46,968 nucleotides of DNA from an uncultured Acidimicrobiaceae bacterium (GTDB lineage Bacteria > Actinomycetota > Acidimicrobiia > Spongiisociales > SHLN01). A program made the translations under genes and the position numbers. Positions 15,690-23,616 of the stretch are shown piece after piece. The notes beneath the pieces are model-generated. The model searched no databases and was not told the origin of the DNA. It saw only the letters and a list, made by a program, of their open reading frames with translations. Each line of letters opens with the position of its first letter. The first letter of the stretch is position 1. The stretch spans positions 1 to 46,968 of the forward strand of contig CAMYMH010000017.1 of NCBI GenBank assembly GCA_947259275.1, in the 5' to 3' direction.

Positions 15690-16841
15690 TCAGCCGGTGA
15701 CGATGATTTCGACCCGGCGGTTTTGGCGGCGGCCGTCGGGATTGTCGGTGCCGTCGTCATTGGTGTTCGGTGCAATCGGATTGGTCTCACCAAGTCCCGC
15801 CGCGGAGAGGGTTGAGTCTGGGAGCCGGTCAGCCAGGTTCACCACCACTGCCACGGCCCGTTGGAGGGAGAGTTCGAGGTTGGATTCGCTCGAGCCGATG
15901 GAATCGGTATGCCCAATCACCTCAATAGTGGGACTGGCGACGCCCCCCTCGGCGATGGCTAGCGCCACAGCCGCCAGGGTTTCATCCGCTTCCGGCGTCA
16001 GGGTCGCCGACCCGAACTCGAACAACACCAACTCCTCCACCGTGTAGACCTCGACCCCTTGCTTTCTCCCCACCTCGATCCCGCGTTTCAACGGCTCCTT
16101 GGGCGCGTCGCTGGCGAATAGGGACAGGCACAAGGCGTCCAGATCGATTTCGAGACCGCCTACGTCCACCGCTCCACCGACGTAGATGCCGCCGTCGCAA
16201 GAGCCAAGCTCGAGCCCGAGGCCCACCGCCGGCATTGCCACCTGCCACCGTCCCGAAGCGTTCCCATCTGTCCAGTCGCCCGAGCCCGTGCAGGTCGCCC
16301 ACTCGAACTCGCCGGTCAAATCGGCTCCGTTCCCCGCCCCCGGCTGCACAACGCCCGCCTTGCCGACCGATCCCACTGGGGCGAACTCGAGCTCGATGTT
16401 GCCAACCCGCACCCCACCGAGGACGACGTCGAGGGCGCCGGGAGCAATCTCCAAACCCGCCAGACCAACTTCGAAGTCTTCTCCCGGGACGAGGCCGATG
16501 GTCTCGAGGATTCCGAACCCGGAGGTGAGATCAGATAGGTCGATGCCCAGAACGCCCGGTCGGACAAACACGCCCGACAGCGACCCGTCATCGGCAATGT
16601 CGAGCGCCAGCGGGCCGACGTCGTCCCCGTCGAACAAACCGACATAGAACCCGACACAGTCGGAGAGATTTCCGCTCAATGTCGTCGTGGTCGTGGCCTG
16701 GGTGGTGGTGGTGGTGGTGGTGGTGGTGGCTTGCGTTGTCGGTGTTGGTGTGACCTCAGCTACCGAAGTGTCGTCGCCGCCGCAGGCCGCGGCAACCATT
16801 GCCAGCGCCACCAGCAGCATCACGGGTCGCGGCGTCCTCAC
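15690..16841 (-). CDS. OmpA-domain lipoprotein
   Basis: 383 residues with a lipoprotein signal ending AMVAAAC (Cys20), a Thr-rich tract (about 32-55) and a Gly-rich domain of about 200 residues with a Cys pair. The C-terminal OmpA-like peptidoglycan-binding domain has LFEFGSATLTPEADETL, IEVIGHTDSIGSSESNLELS and GRRQNRRVEI. It is expected to sit in the membrane and hold the cell wall. GTG start at 16841. It lies 52 bp downstream of a second OmpA-domain protein on the same strand. The middle domain is unlike anything I know. Confidence 0.85.
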   Translation of the reverse strand: MRTPRPVMLLVALAMVAAACGGDDTSVAEVTPTPTTQATTTTTTTTTQATTTTTLSGNLSDCVGFYVGLFDGDDVGPLALDIADDGSLSGVFVRPGVLGIDLSDLTSGFGILETIGLVPGEDFEVGLAGLEIAPGALDVVLGGVRVGNIELEFAPVGSVGKAGVVQPGAGNGADLTGEFEWATCTGSGDWTDGNASGRWQVAMPAVGLGLELGSCDGGIYVGGAVDVGGLEIDLDALCLSLFASDAPKEPLKRGIEVGRKQGVEVYTVEELVLFEFGSATLTPEADETLAAVALAIAEGGVASPTIEVIGHTDSIGSSESNLELSLQRAVAVVVNLADRLPDSTLSAAGLGETNPIAPNTNDDGTDNPDGRRQNRRVEIIVTG

Positions 16842-16893
16842 CGTTGCCTTCCCGTTTCAGAACGTCCGTCCAAATATACCGGGGGCTAAGACC

Positions 16894-18297
16894 TCAAGGG
16901 CCGCCGACGACTTCGGCTACCGGACCAAATACGAATTCGATTCGACGATTGGCCCGGCGACCCTCAACGGTGGAGTTGGAAGCTGCGGGTTGGGCCTCGC
17001 CGAAGCCGACGGCCTTGAGCCTCTCCGGCGCGATACCGCGCGACACCAGATAGTCGACCGCCGCGCCAGCCCGTGCCTCACTGAGTCCCTGGTTGAACTC
17101 TGCAGTGCCCACCGAGTCGGTGTGACCCTCGACGATCGTTCCGAGCGAGAAGTCACGCGTGAGAATCGCCGCCCCGATCTCGAGTACGCCGACCAGCTCC
17201 GGTGTCAGCTCGGCACTCCCGAATGCGAACGAGGCTCCACTCCGGATGGCACCGGAAGTCACACCGTTCGCTACCCGGAACTCGTACTCGGGGAATGGGG
17301 CCAAAAGCTGGAAGACGCCTGGCATGGTGTAGACCCAGAAGGCGGTGTAGAGGCCTTCCTCCACCTGAAGCTCGTCCACAACCGCATCAGCTCCGTACGC
17401 GGCAGCTGCACCTCCGACAATGATCTGGCGCACGTCTTCGTTCGGGATCGTCCCGGTGAGATGGAGGATGCCGTCGGCCACCCTGGCGTTGAAGTCGGGA
17501 GAGGTCAGATTGGTGATTTCGACTGTGTTGACAATGTCGTCTAGTCCAAACACTCCGGCAACTGTTGATTCGAAGAGACCGAGAAACTCGGGGTTGGGAG
17601 CATGTCCGGTGAGCTCGATGCGGTCACCTTCGACGGTGATGGTGCCGTCGGTGATCATCGGCAGCAGGCTCAGGCCGGTCGGCGCCCGGTTCAGCCACTC
17701 GGGCGAATCGACCTCCGGCGAAACAACCAGGTCGGATTCGACGAACGGGGCATAGGCAATGTTGGCAGCGTTCAGGAGGCGCTCAGCAGTCTCCTGGTCT
17801 GGCACCACTCCCGACAGCCGGAAATGCCCCGGCTCGAGGGTGGCGATCAGCCTGGCCCGTGGCTGCGCCGCCACCGTCGTTGTCGTGGTTGAAGACGGAG
17901 TGGTGGTGGTGGTAGTAGTAGTCGGCGTTGTGGTTGGCGGACTCGTTGTAACGGTCGCCGACAACACCTCGACGTCTCCCCGTACATTCCGCACTCCGTC
18001 GACATCCTCGATGGCGGCGACTACTTCACCGAGCTGGTCGGCACCGCTCACACCAACCGTTACGTCCCGGCCTTCGACGCTGATATCGACACCGTCGAGG
18101 CCGCCGGCCACCAGCGCCGCGTCGACCCGCTCCCCGATATCGGTCTCGAACCTGTTGACCCCCCAGACAACGGCCACGGCTGCCAGAACCAGCCACATGA
18201 GACCGAGTGCCCCTATTTGCCTGACATTTCTCCTGCGAGCTTCGATAAGCCCTCTCCTCCCTTGGACCACGCAGAGTAGTCGACACCCACCCGGCAC
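16894..18297 (-). CDS. OmpATb/ArfA-like protein: membrane helix, BON-like repeats, OmpA domain
   Basis: 467 residues, or fewer if a later start is used. A basic N-terminus and one helix (about 29-46) are followed by a BON-like domain (about 55-112, VDISVEGRDVTVGVSG, then VRNVRGDVEV). A Thr-rich linker comes next (about 116-143), then further BON-like repeats (IELTGHAPN, LHLTGTIPN). The C-terminal OmpA domain has GSAELTPELVGVL, VEGHTDSVGTAEFNQGLSEA and GRRANRRIEFVF. The order matches mycobacterial OmpATb (ArfA), which is linked to acid adaptation. The GTG at 18297 is the furthest start; an in-frame GTG near 18270 is also possible. Confidence 0.85.
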   Translation of the reverse strand: MPGGCRLLCVVQGRRGLIEARRRNVRQIGALGLMWLVLAAVAVVWGVNRFETDIGERVDAALVAGGLDGVDISVEGRDVTVGVSGADQLGEVVAAIEDVDGVRNVRGDVEVLSATVTTSPPTTTPTTTTTTTTPSSTTTTTVAAQPRARLIATLEPGHFRLSGVVPDQETAERLLNAANIAYAPFVESDLVVSPEVDSPEWLNRAPTGLSLLPMITDGTITVEGDRIELTGHAPNPEFLGLFESTVAGVFGLDDIVNTVEITNLTSPDFNARVADGILHLTGTIPNEDVRQIIVGGAAAAYGADAVVDELQVEEGLYTAFWVYTMPGVFQLLAPFPEYEFRVANGVTSGAIRSGASFAFGSAELTPELVGVLEIGAAILTRDFSLGTIVEGHTDSVGTAEFNQGLSEARAGAAVDYLVSRGIAPERLKAVGFGEAQPAASNSTVEGRRANRRIEFVFGPVAEVVGGP

Positions 18298-18355
18298 GTG
18301 TTCGCGAATTCGAACTCTAGCCTATTCGGATTCCTTGATATCTGCCGCGTCGCGT

Positions 18356-18387
18356 GGGCGGTGGCGTCAGATTCGACGCCACCGCCC
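18356..18387 (-). terminator. Hairpin after the nuclease-fold gene
   Basis: A 13-bp perfect stem with a 6-nt loop (18356-18368 and 18375-18387), between the end of the gene at 18430 and the start of the OmpATb-like gene. It probably separates their transcripts on the minus strand. Confidence 0.6.
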
Positions 18388-18429
18388 GGTTCCGCTCGAC
18401 TGGCGTGGGACATCCCCCGGGCACTTACG

Positions 18430-19572
18430 TCAGTCGTCATCAATTTCGAATTCGGCCACCACCCCGCCGTGGTCGGAGGGCCATAGCGGGCGCGGGAGCG
18501 GCCCCGGGTCGAGAAGTGTGTCCACCACCGCTACCTCCTCGGCCTCCAGGCCGTCACCCCGCCACATCACGTAGTCGATGCGGGAGTCGTCGAGGACATC
18601 TGTCGGGTCAGCGAGGCTGGCGTCGTGCCCGAAGGTGAACCCCGGACCCTCCCCTTCTTCCAGCCACGCATCAGCAAAGCCGCTACCCAGGAAGATGTCG
18701 GCTGCATCGATGATCCCGAATGGCGTGACGCCCACCTCGGCATTGAAGTCACCTACGAGCACCACCTGTCGCCGACCGGTGTTGAGCGGTGAGGTCGGCG
18801 AGGTGACCAGCTCGGTAGCTTGTTGGGCTCGCACAAGTGGACTCACCGCTTCCAGGTGAGTCGACACGAACCTGAACTTCTTTCCAACCTCCGGTACTTT
18901 GACGTCGATCGATACCCACTGTCGGAGGAAAGGGAGGGCACCAAACGGCGTGTCGAACACGAAGAAGTTCTCGTAGTTGCCCGATTGTGGATTGGAGAGC
19001 TTCAGGCCGGACCCCAGGTCGGTGCGAGCGAGAATCACATCGCTGATGGCCAAGCCCGCGCTCAAGGCTGTGTTTGGCGGGAACGGCGGAGATGGAAGGT
19101 CAATCTCGGCCGCGAACTGGAAGCCGGTCTGCGAAACCACCGCCTCATATTGCAGGCCCCGATCGGCCAGTTCGGCGATGATCAGGTCCACGAAGTTGGC
19201 GACCTCGACGCCATTGACGGTCCATACCGCAGCCTCTTGTAGACCGACAAGGTCGGCGCCACTCTCTTCGATCTCGGCCGCCACCGCCGCCATTCGAGCC
19301 CACGGATTGCTGCCGGGGTCGACCCCACCGAGGGGTACGTCGCCCAAAGCTTGGAAGAACGCTCCCAGCAAAGCTTGCTGGAACTCGTCCGGATTAGTGG
19401 CCGTGACTACCGGCTCCAGATCGGCCCCGAAGTAGAGGTTCCGAGTCATGACTGTGAACTCAGCCTCGCGATCCTCGTCATTGTGGTCGGCTCCGGCCGG
19501 TCCAGGTAGCCCGGCCACCATCGCCACCACGACAGCTACCAGCAGCCATCGAACATTCTTCCTCAGCGCCAT
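18430..19572 (-). CDS. Secreted endonuclease/exonuclease/phosphatase-family protein
   Basis: 380 residues with a signal peptide (about 1-28, ending GPAGA). AAAGGAGG lies just before ATG 19572. The EEP fold motifs are in order: TVMTRNLYFG, ADLVGLQEA (metal Glu), VSTHLEA, VLVGDFNAE (catalytic Asp/Asn), DSRIDYVMW and SDHGGVVAEF (catalytic Asp/His). The group includes DNase I, sphingomyelinases and inositol phosphatases; the sequence does not decide the substrate. The secreted location points to nucleic acid or lipid headgroup hydrolysis outside the cell. All visible catalytic residues are present. Confidence 0.88.
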   Translation of the reverse strand: MALRKNVRWLLVAVVVAMVAGLPGPAGADHNDEDREAEFTVMTRNLYFGADLEPVVTATNPDEFQQALLGAFFQALGDVPLGGVDPGSNPWARMAAVAAEIEESGADLVGLQEAAVWTVNGVEVANFVDLIIAELADRGLQYEAVVSQTGFQFAAEIDLPSPPFPPNTALSAGLAISDVILARTDLGSGLKLSNPQSGNYENFFVFDTPFGALPFLRQWVSIDVKVPEVGKKFRFVSTHLEAVSPLVRAQQATELVTSPTSPLNTGRRQVVLVGDFNAEVGVTPFGIIDAADIFLGSGFADAWLEEGEGPGFTFGHDASLADPTDVLDDSRIDYVMWRGDGLEAEEVAVVDTLLDPGPLPRPLWPSDHGGVVAEFEIDDD

Positions 19573-19771
19573 GACACCCTCCTTTGTATCGGACCCTGGC
19601 TTGGGCGGCCTCGGCCACCACTGCGAGTGTAGCGAATAGAACGCTCCTGGTGGCTAAGAACCAATCGACGGCCGGCTCAGGGAGCCGAGGTGGATCTGGT
19701 TCGCCCGTTGCGGACGGCGTTGGTGAGGGATTGACAAGAACCTGAGTCAATGGCGGCCGAGGAGCTGAACG

Positions 19772-19804
19772 TAATTCGAGGCCCCGGAGCGGGGCCTCGA
19801 ATTA
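19772..19804 (-). terminator. Strong hairpin after the membrane protein at 19821
   Basis: A 14-bp perfect stem (19772-19785 with 19791-19804) and a 5-nt loop, starting 16 bp after the stop of the minus-strand gene. The flanks TAATTC/GAATTA make it AU-rich at the base. It is a good factor-independent terminator candidate, or a stable 3' end. The rest of 19573-19771 holds nothing I can support. Confidence 0.7.
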
Positions 19805-19820
19805 CCAGAGTTGGGGTCGG

Positions 19821-20534
19821 TTACGGAGTCAGGGTGTCTTCGGTGATCCGCTCTTGCTGGGGAGCCGGGGCGCCAGCCAGGCTGAACCCGCCTTCGGTGG
19901 CCCTGCTCGCCCAGATGAGACCGAAGCCGGCGAGCAACGCGAACATGCCGATGCCTGCCGTGATGCCGGAAACGCCGAGGCCAAGCTGCAGGGTCGAGTG
20001 GGTGACGGTGCCAACACCGAGCTCACCAATTAGACCGTGGGCGGTGCCGCTCCAGGCCTGTCCGCGAGCCGGGCCCTCGAGGGGATGCTTGCGGTCGAAG
20101 TCCGTCCAGTACTTCCCGTCGACTTCGACGGTATAGGTACCGGCATCGAAGAACTCGCCGTTGTACTCGACGCCCTCTGCCAAGGTAACGGTCTGAGACC
20201 CATGCAGCGTGTGATAGGTGATGGTGGCCATCTGGTACATGTACTCAGATGCCGTGTTCACCAGCGGGTCATCGGGGTTCAGATCCGACTCGACGACCGG
20301 GTAGTCCCAGGCGACGGTGAGCAGCTCGAGGATCGCATCGGCACCCTCGGTGGTGCCACGATCGATGAGCTGACCGTCCTCGTTGTAGTTGAGCGTCACG
20401 TTCTGGGATTCGCTGAAGGCTTGCAGGGAGTCGTACCCCGCTTGCACTTTGCCGTAGGCGACGCCGCCCGCGACTACGAAGACCATGCCGACCACTACAA
20501 GCACTATGCCGAGTGTTCTTAGGCGCTTGACCAT
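19821..20534 (-). CDS. Two-helix membrane protein, target of the ArsR-type regulator
   Basis: 237 residues. ATG 20534 is preceded by GGAGAGGAAAC. It has an N-terminal helix (about 7-29), a large outside domain of about 150 residues with EYMYQMATITYH and DGKYWTDFDRKHP, a C-terminal helix (about 190-212) and a short tail. I recall related actinobacterial proteins with the same layout and no known function; some carry a misleading dioxygenase label. Two copies of a palindromic operator lie 20 and 56 bp upstream of its start, and the ArsR gene lies immediately upstream, so its expression is probably repressed by that protein. Confidence 0.8.
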   Translation of the reverse strand: MVKRLRTLGIVLVVVGMVFVVAGGVAYGKVQAGYDSLQAFSESQNVTLNYNEDGQLIDRGTTEGADAILELLTVAWDYPVVESDLNPDDPLVNTASEYMYQMATITYHTLHGSQTVTLAEGVEYNGEFFDAGTYTVEVDGKYWTDFDRKHPLEGPARGQAWSGTAHGLIGELGVGTVTHSTLQLGLGVSGITAGIGMFALLAGFGLIWASRATEGGFSLAGAPAPQQERITEDTLTP

Positions 20535-20554
20535 TCTGTTTCCTCTCCTAGCTA

Positions 20555-20574
20555 TTTGTGAAATTCGTCACAAA
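20555..20574. promoter_or_regulatory. ArsR operator site 1
   Basis: A palindrome of TTTGTGA and TCACAAA arms with 6 bases between, in an AT-rich patch 20 bp upstream of the membrane protein start. It shares TGTGA-N6-TCACA with sites 2 and 3. Confidence 0.75.
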
Positions 20575-20590
20575 CTATCTGGTTGGGTCA

Positions 20591-20606
20591 TGTGAATCTT
20601 TTCACA
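20591..20606. promoter_or_regulatory. ArsR operator site 2
   Basis: TGTGAA and TTCACA arms with a 4-base centre, again TGTGA-N6-TCACA. Its centre is about 34 bp from the centre of site 1, about three helical turns, so two dimers could bind on the same DNA face. Confidence 0.75.
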
Positions 20607-20727
20607 ATGTCCTATGATCATTTCCTATATCGGCAAACGTCGATAGGGCCTTTAGCCCCTGTGGGACTCAGTGATATCCGCTTGGATCAGGCAGGATTCC
20701 TACTGATGACTCCAGGAGGCCGCTCCC

Positions 20728-21084
20728 CTAGCCGGGATGATGTCGTAGAACCGGCTCGAGAGCGAGATCTTCGAGTGCACGGGCAAACGCATGCAGCACG
20801 GAACGCCGCACGCAGTACCAGGTTCTCGGCCCATCCTTGCGGGCAAAGAGAACGTCGGCCTCACGCAGGATTCGCAAATGCTCGCTCACGGTCGATTGAG
20901 CGAGGCCGCTGTCATCCATGATTTGGCCCGCGACGGACGGGATGCACCGATCGAGTTGCTGGAGGATTCGAATCCGAGCGGGATGGCCAAGCGCCTTGGC
21001 GACGCGAGCCATGGTTTCCCCAGTCATCCGCGCCGGGTCGGGAAGGCCTGCTTCAGTGCAGGCAGGTGCGGCAGCTCTGGTCAT
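20728..21084 (-). CDS. ArsR-family winged-helix repressor
   Basis: 118 residues from ATG 21084, which has CGGGAGA upstream; a GTG at 21105 is a weaker alternative. The winged helix is clear: VAKALGHPARIRILQQL, QSTVSEHLRILREADVLF, then the wing DGPRTWYCVRR. ArsR proteins release DNA when they bind a metal or other ligand. The usual CxC metal site is not seen; single Cys residues occur near the N-terminus, after LQQLDR and in the wing. It lies just upstream of the membrane protein at 19821, and the same palindrome sits before both genes, which argues for autoregulation. The ligand is unknown. Confidence 0.9.
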   Translation of the reverse strand: MTRAAAPACTEAGLPDPARMTGETMARVAKALGHPARIRILQQLDRCIPSVAGQIMDDSGLAQSTVSEHLRILREADVLFARKDGPRTWYCVRRSVLHAFARALEDLALEPVLRHHPG

Positions 21085-21112
21085 GTCGTCTCCCGGAGAG
21101 GGCACAATATTG

Positions 21113-21130
21113 TTGTGAACAGTTTCACAA
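21113..21130. promoter_or_regulatory. ArsR operator site 3 (before the regulator)
   Basis: TTGTGAA and TTCACAA arms with a CAGT centre, the third copy of TGTGA-N6-TCACA. It lies 28 bp upstream of the preferred ArsR start. Confidence 0.75.
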
Positions 21131-21173
21131 ATCGGCGAATGCCGATAGAGGCGTTGGTCACGTGGGTCGGCGA

Positions 21174-21653
21174 TTACCGGTTGGCCGCCTCCGGGAAGTC
21201 GTCATCGTTGACGAGACGAAGCTCGCCGTAGCCGACCGGCTCGGGAGTGGGGGGAATCCGGGTGGTCTGCGGCCGATCCCGCACTGCGTTGAGGGCCGCG
21301 AGGTAAGCGACGAACATCCCGTCGAACGCAAGGCTGAGCAGCAGCAAAGGTATCGAGCCGCTGAAGATGGCGGCCAGCAGCGTGACGAGAGCGGCGCCGA
21401 CGAGAGCAACCATTACGCGCCGGCGGCGAGCCAGCAAACGCCGGCGCTTCAGTTCGAGAGGATCGATGGATTCCGACCGCAGCGACGCGAGTTTGGCAAG
21501 GCGCCGATCGAACGAACGGGTGGATGTCAGCGGCGCGTCGTGGCGAGAATCGATGAACGAAGGCAGCAACAGCGCGGCCCACAGGCCCCCGAGAACTACC
21601 AAGACAACAACTAATTCCAAGCCCGATTCCTCTTGCTCCAACGCAGTCGCCAC
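21174..21653 (-). CDS. GlpR/SepX-like membrane protein (division-associated receptor family)
   Basis: 159 residues with a first helix at about 14-31 (VVVLVVLGGLWAALLLP), a basic cytoplasmic loop (STRSFDRRLAKLASLR, then LKRRRLLARRRR) and two closely spaced helices at about 79-120. This plan and the neighbours mogA, moaC and galU match the actinobacterial receptor GlpR/SepX, which binds a MoeA-like gephyrin homologue (Glp) and acts in cell division. It is short for that family. The start is uncertain: GTG 21653 is used, but in-frame TTGs a little downstream are possible. No moeA/glp gene lies in the cluster. Confidence 0.7.
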   Translation of the reverse strand: MATALEQEESGLELVVVLVVLGGLWAALLLPSFIDSRHDAPLTSTRSFDRRLAKLASLRSESIDPLELKRRRLLARRRRVMVALVGAALVTLLAAIFSGSIPLLLLSLAFDGMFVAYLAALNAVRDRPQTTRIPPTPEPVGYGELRLVNDDDFPEAANR

Positions 21654-21721
21654 CTTAGTCCGCGAAAAGTGTCGCCCACAACTAACTACGCCCCACCGGC
21701 CTGGACCACCAGAAGTGGCGG

Positions 21722-22192
21722 CTAGTGGTGGCGGGTATCCGACTCGCTGAGGAGAGATACCGCGTGCACCAGGGCCGGCCTGATCACGCCGAGAGACTCC
21801 TCGACACCGGAGGTTGAGCCGGGAAGATTAACGATCAAAGTCGAACCAGTGATCCCGGCGACACCCCTCGAAAGCATGGCGTGCGGATGCTTGGCCGCGG
21901 CGCGGGCCGCCTCGACCAAACCCGCGGCCGGACGCTCAATCAGCGCAGCAGTAGCTTCTGGCGTGACATCGCGGGGGGCAAACCCGGTTCCTCCCGTGGT
22001 AACGATGAGATTGGTCCCCGCTTCGATCCATTCACGCAGGGCTCCCTGGATCTCGTCAATCTCGTCGGCCACTACCCGCCAGTCGACCTCAAAGCCCAGT
22101 CCGGCCAGGATGGCGATGGCCGTTGGGCCGGACACATCTTCGGCCTCGCCACGACTCACCCGGTCGCTGACGGTGAGCACTGAAGCTCTCAT
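21722..22192 (-). CDS. mog: MogA/MoaB-type molybdopterin adenylyltransferase
   Basis: Activates molybdopterin by adenylation, a late step of molybdenum cofactor synthesis. 156 residues from ATG 22192, which forms an ATGA overlap with the moaC stop; an ATG at 22201 would add three residues. Conserved motifs are VLTVSDRVSRGEAEDVSG, IVTTGGTGFAPRDVTPEAT and GSTLIVNLPGS. The ligand-binding TGGTG and DVTPEAT parts are intact, so it should be active. Confidence 0.92.
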   Translation of the reverse strand: MRASVLTVSDRVSRGEAEDVSGPTAIAILAGLGFEVDWRVVADEIDEIQGALREWIEAGTNLIVTTGGTGFAPRDVTPEATAALIERPAAGLVEAARAAAKHPHAMLSRGVAGITGSTLIVNLPGSTSGVEESLGVIRPALVHAVSLLSESDTRHH

Positions 22193-22656
22193 CTCGCCCA
22201 TTCGCCCGACCTCCCGCCCGACTTCTCGAGCAACCGCACCGCGCTGATTTCCACGCCTCGCTCGATCCCCTTGACCATGTCATACAAAGAAAGCGCGGCT
22301 ACCGACGCAGCCGTCAATGCCTCCATCTCGACACCGGTCGGTCCGGTAGTCCCGACCCGGGTGATGATGCGAGCCCCCTCGTCGGACTGCTCGATGTCGA
22401 CTTCCACGCTGGTTATGGCCAGCGGATGGCACAGCGGAATGAGTTCGGGGGTGCGTTTAGCCGCCTGGATGCCGGCAATGCGCGCCACCGCCAGCGCGTC
22501 TCCCTTCGGCAGCTCGCCGCCGAAGAGGGCGGCGGCGGTCGCCGGCTTCATGCGCAGATTCGCCTCGGCGACCGCCAGTCGCGGCGAATCCCGTTTCCCC
22601 GCCACATCGATCATGTGGGCATGCCCGTCCGCATCCAGATGGGGAAGTTGGCCCAT
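22189..22656 (-). CDS. moaC: Cyclic pyranopterin monophosphate synthase
   Basis: Converts the MoaA product to cyclic pyranopterin monophosphate in molybdenum cofactor synthesis. 155 residues with MIDVAGKRDSPRLAVAEA, LIPLCHPLAITSVEVDI and GVEMEALTAASVAALSLYDM, all family signatures; the catalytic Lys/His area around LCHPL is present. It is coupled to mogA by an ATGA overlap and follows galU by 24 bp. moaA, moaD/E and moeA are not in the window. Confidence 0.95.
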   Translation of the reverse strand: MGQLPHLDADGHAHMIDVAGKRDSPRLAVAEANLRMKPATAAALFGGELPKGDALAVARIAGIQAAKRTPELIPLCHPLAITSVEVDIEQSDEGARIITRVGTTGPTGVEMEALTAASVAALSLYDMVKGIERGVEISAVRLLEKSGGRSGEWAR

Positions 22657-22680
22657 CAGTCCTCCTGGGACCGAGGGAGA

Positions 22681-23505
22681 TCAAAGGCCCTCGGTGAACT
22701 CCGTTACGAAGGCACGATAGCGAGCACCGAAGTCAGCATGGGCCGCCCCGAGGACGGTGGAGGCCTCCAGGTAGCCGCTCGGCGTGCCGGCATCGAGCAA
22801 GTCGTCGCATGCAACGTAGCCCAGGCACGATCCCGACTCGCCGACGACGTTGATGGCGTCGGTCAGTTGGAGTTCGCCTCCAACCCCCGGCGGTGTGTGG
22901 TCGAGTGCGTCGAAGATCTCTGCGGTGAATAGGTATCGTCCAATCAGGCCGAGCTTGGACGGAGCCGCCTCCACTCCGGGCTTCTCAATAGCTCCGAGCA
23001 CTTCGACAATGTGCTCGTCGCGCCACTCGCCGGGAACGATGAAGCCGTAGCGAGCCAGGAACTCGGTGCCGAGCTCTCGGAGGCACACCACCGACCCGGC
23101 CTGGGCGGCCACCGCCATGGACGGGAGCACATCGCCGTCCGGGTACACGAGGTTGTCGACGAGAAGGGTGTAGAACCCTCGATTGCCGACGGCACCAGCC
23201 GCGGTGCGCACCGCGTCCCCCAGGCCGCGGGGAACATCCTGCACGATGGGGTAAACCGTGACCTCCTCGAGGCCAGCGAGAGGACCCTCCTCCTGGGAGT
23301 TGAAGTGACGCTCGATGAGAACCCCAACTCCGGGGTCGACCACCACGAAGATCTCCCGGGCACCGGCCCGGGCCGCTTCTTCAACCACCCATTGCACGGC
23401 CGGCCGGTCGACGATCGGCAGCATGGCCTTGGGAAGGGCGCGGGTAGCCGGCCGCATTCTCGTGCCGCGACCGGCGGCCGGTATGACCGCGACTTCAACG
23501 TCCAT
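22681..23505 (-). CDS. galU: UTP-glucose-1-phosphate uridylyltransferase
   Basis: Makes UDP-glucose, used for glycolipids and polysaccharides. 274 residues from ATG 23505 (AAAGGGGCC upstream). The frame is open further upstream, but that part lies antisense to mtnP. The nucleotide-binding motif is IPAAGRGTRMRPATRALPK (about 8-26), with LPIVDRPAVQWVVEEA, then LVDNLVYPDG and GGELQLTDAI in the sugar-binding part. galU next to moaC, mogA and a GlpR/SepX-like gene is a recurring actinobacterial cluster. It is divergent from mtnP with 111 bp between the starts. Confidence 0.93.
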   Translation of the reverse strand: MDVEVAVIPAAGRGTRMRPATRALPKAMLPIVDRPAVQWVVEEAARAGAREIFVVVDPGVGVLIERHFNSQEEGPLAGLEEVTVYPIVQDVPRGLGDAVRTAAGAVGNRGFYTLLVDNLVYPDGDVLPSMAVAAQAGSVVCLRELGTEFLARYGFIVPGEWRDEHIVEVLGAIEKPGVEAAPSKLGLIGRYLFTAEIFDALDHTPPGVGGELQLTDAINVVGESGSCLGYVACDDLLDAGTPSGYLEASTVLGAAHADFGARYRAFVTEFTEGL

Positions 23506-23616
23506 GTACGGGCCCCTTTGCACCGCTGGCATCCGGTGGTGATCGGTCAGCGCCCAGCCACCACCTGTGATCACATTACAACGGCTACCATTTCCCGCTG
23601 TCAAGAAGGGACAAAA

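Noticed and set aside
20555-21130. CRP/cAMP sites
   Set aside because: The motif equals the CRP consensus, but no CRP-family gene is near and the three sites flank an ArsR gene and its neighbour; kept as a competing reading only.
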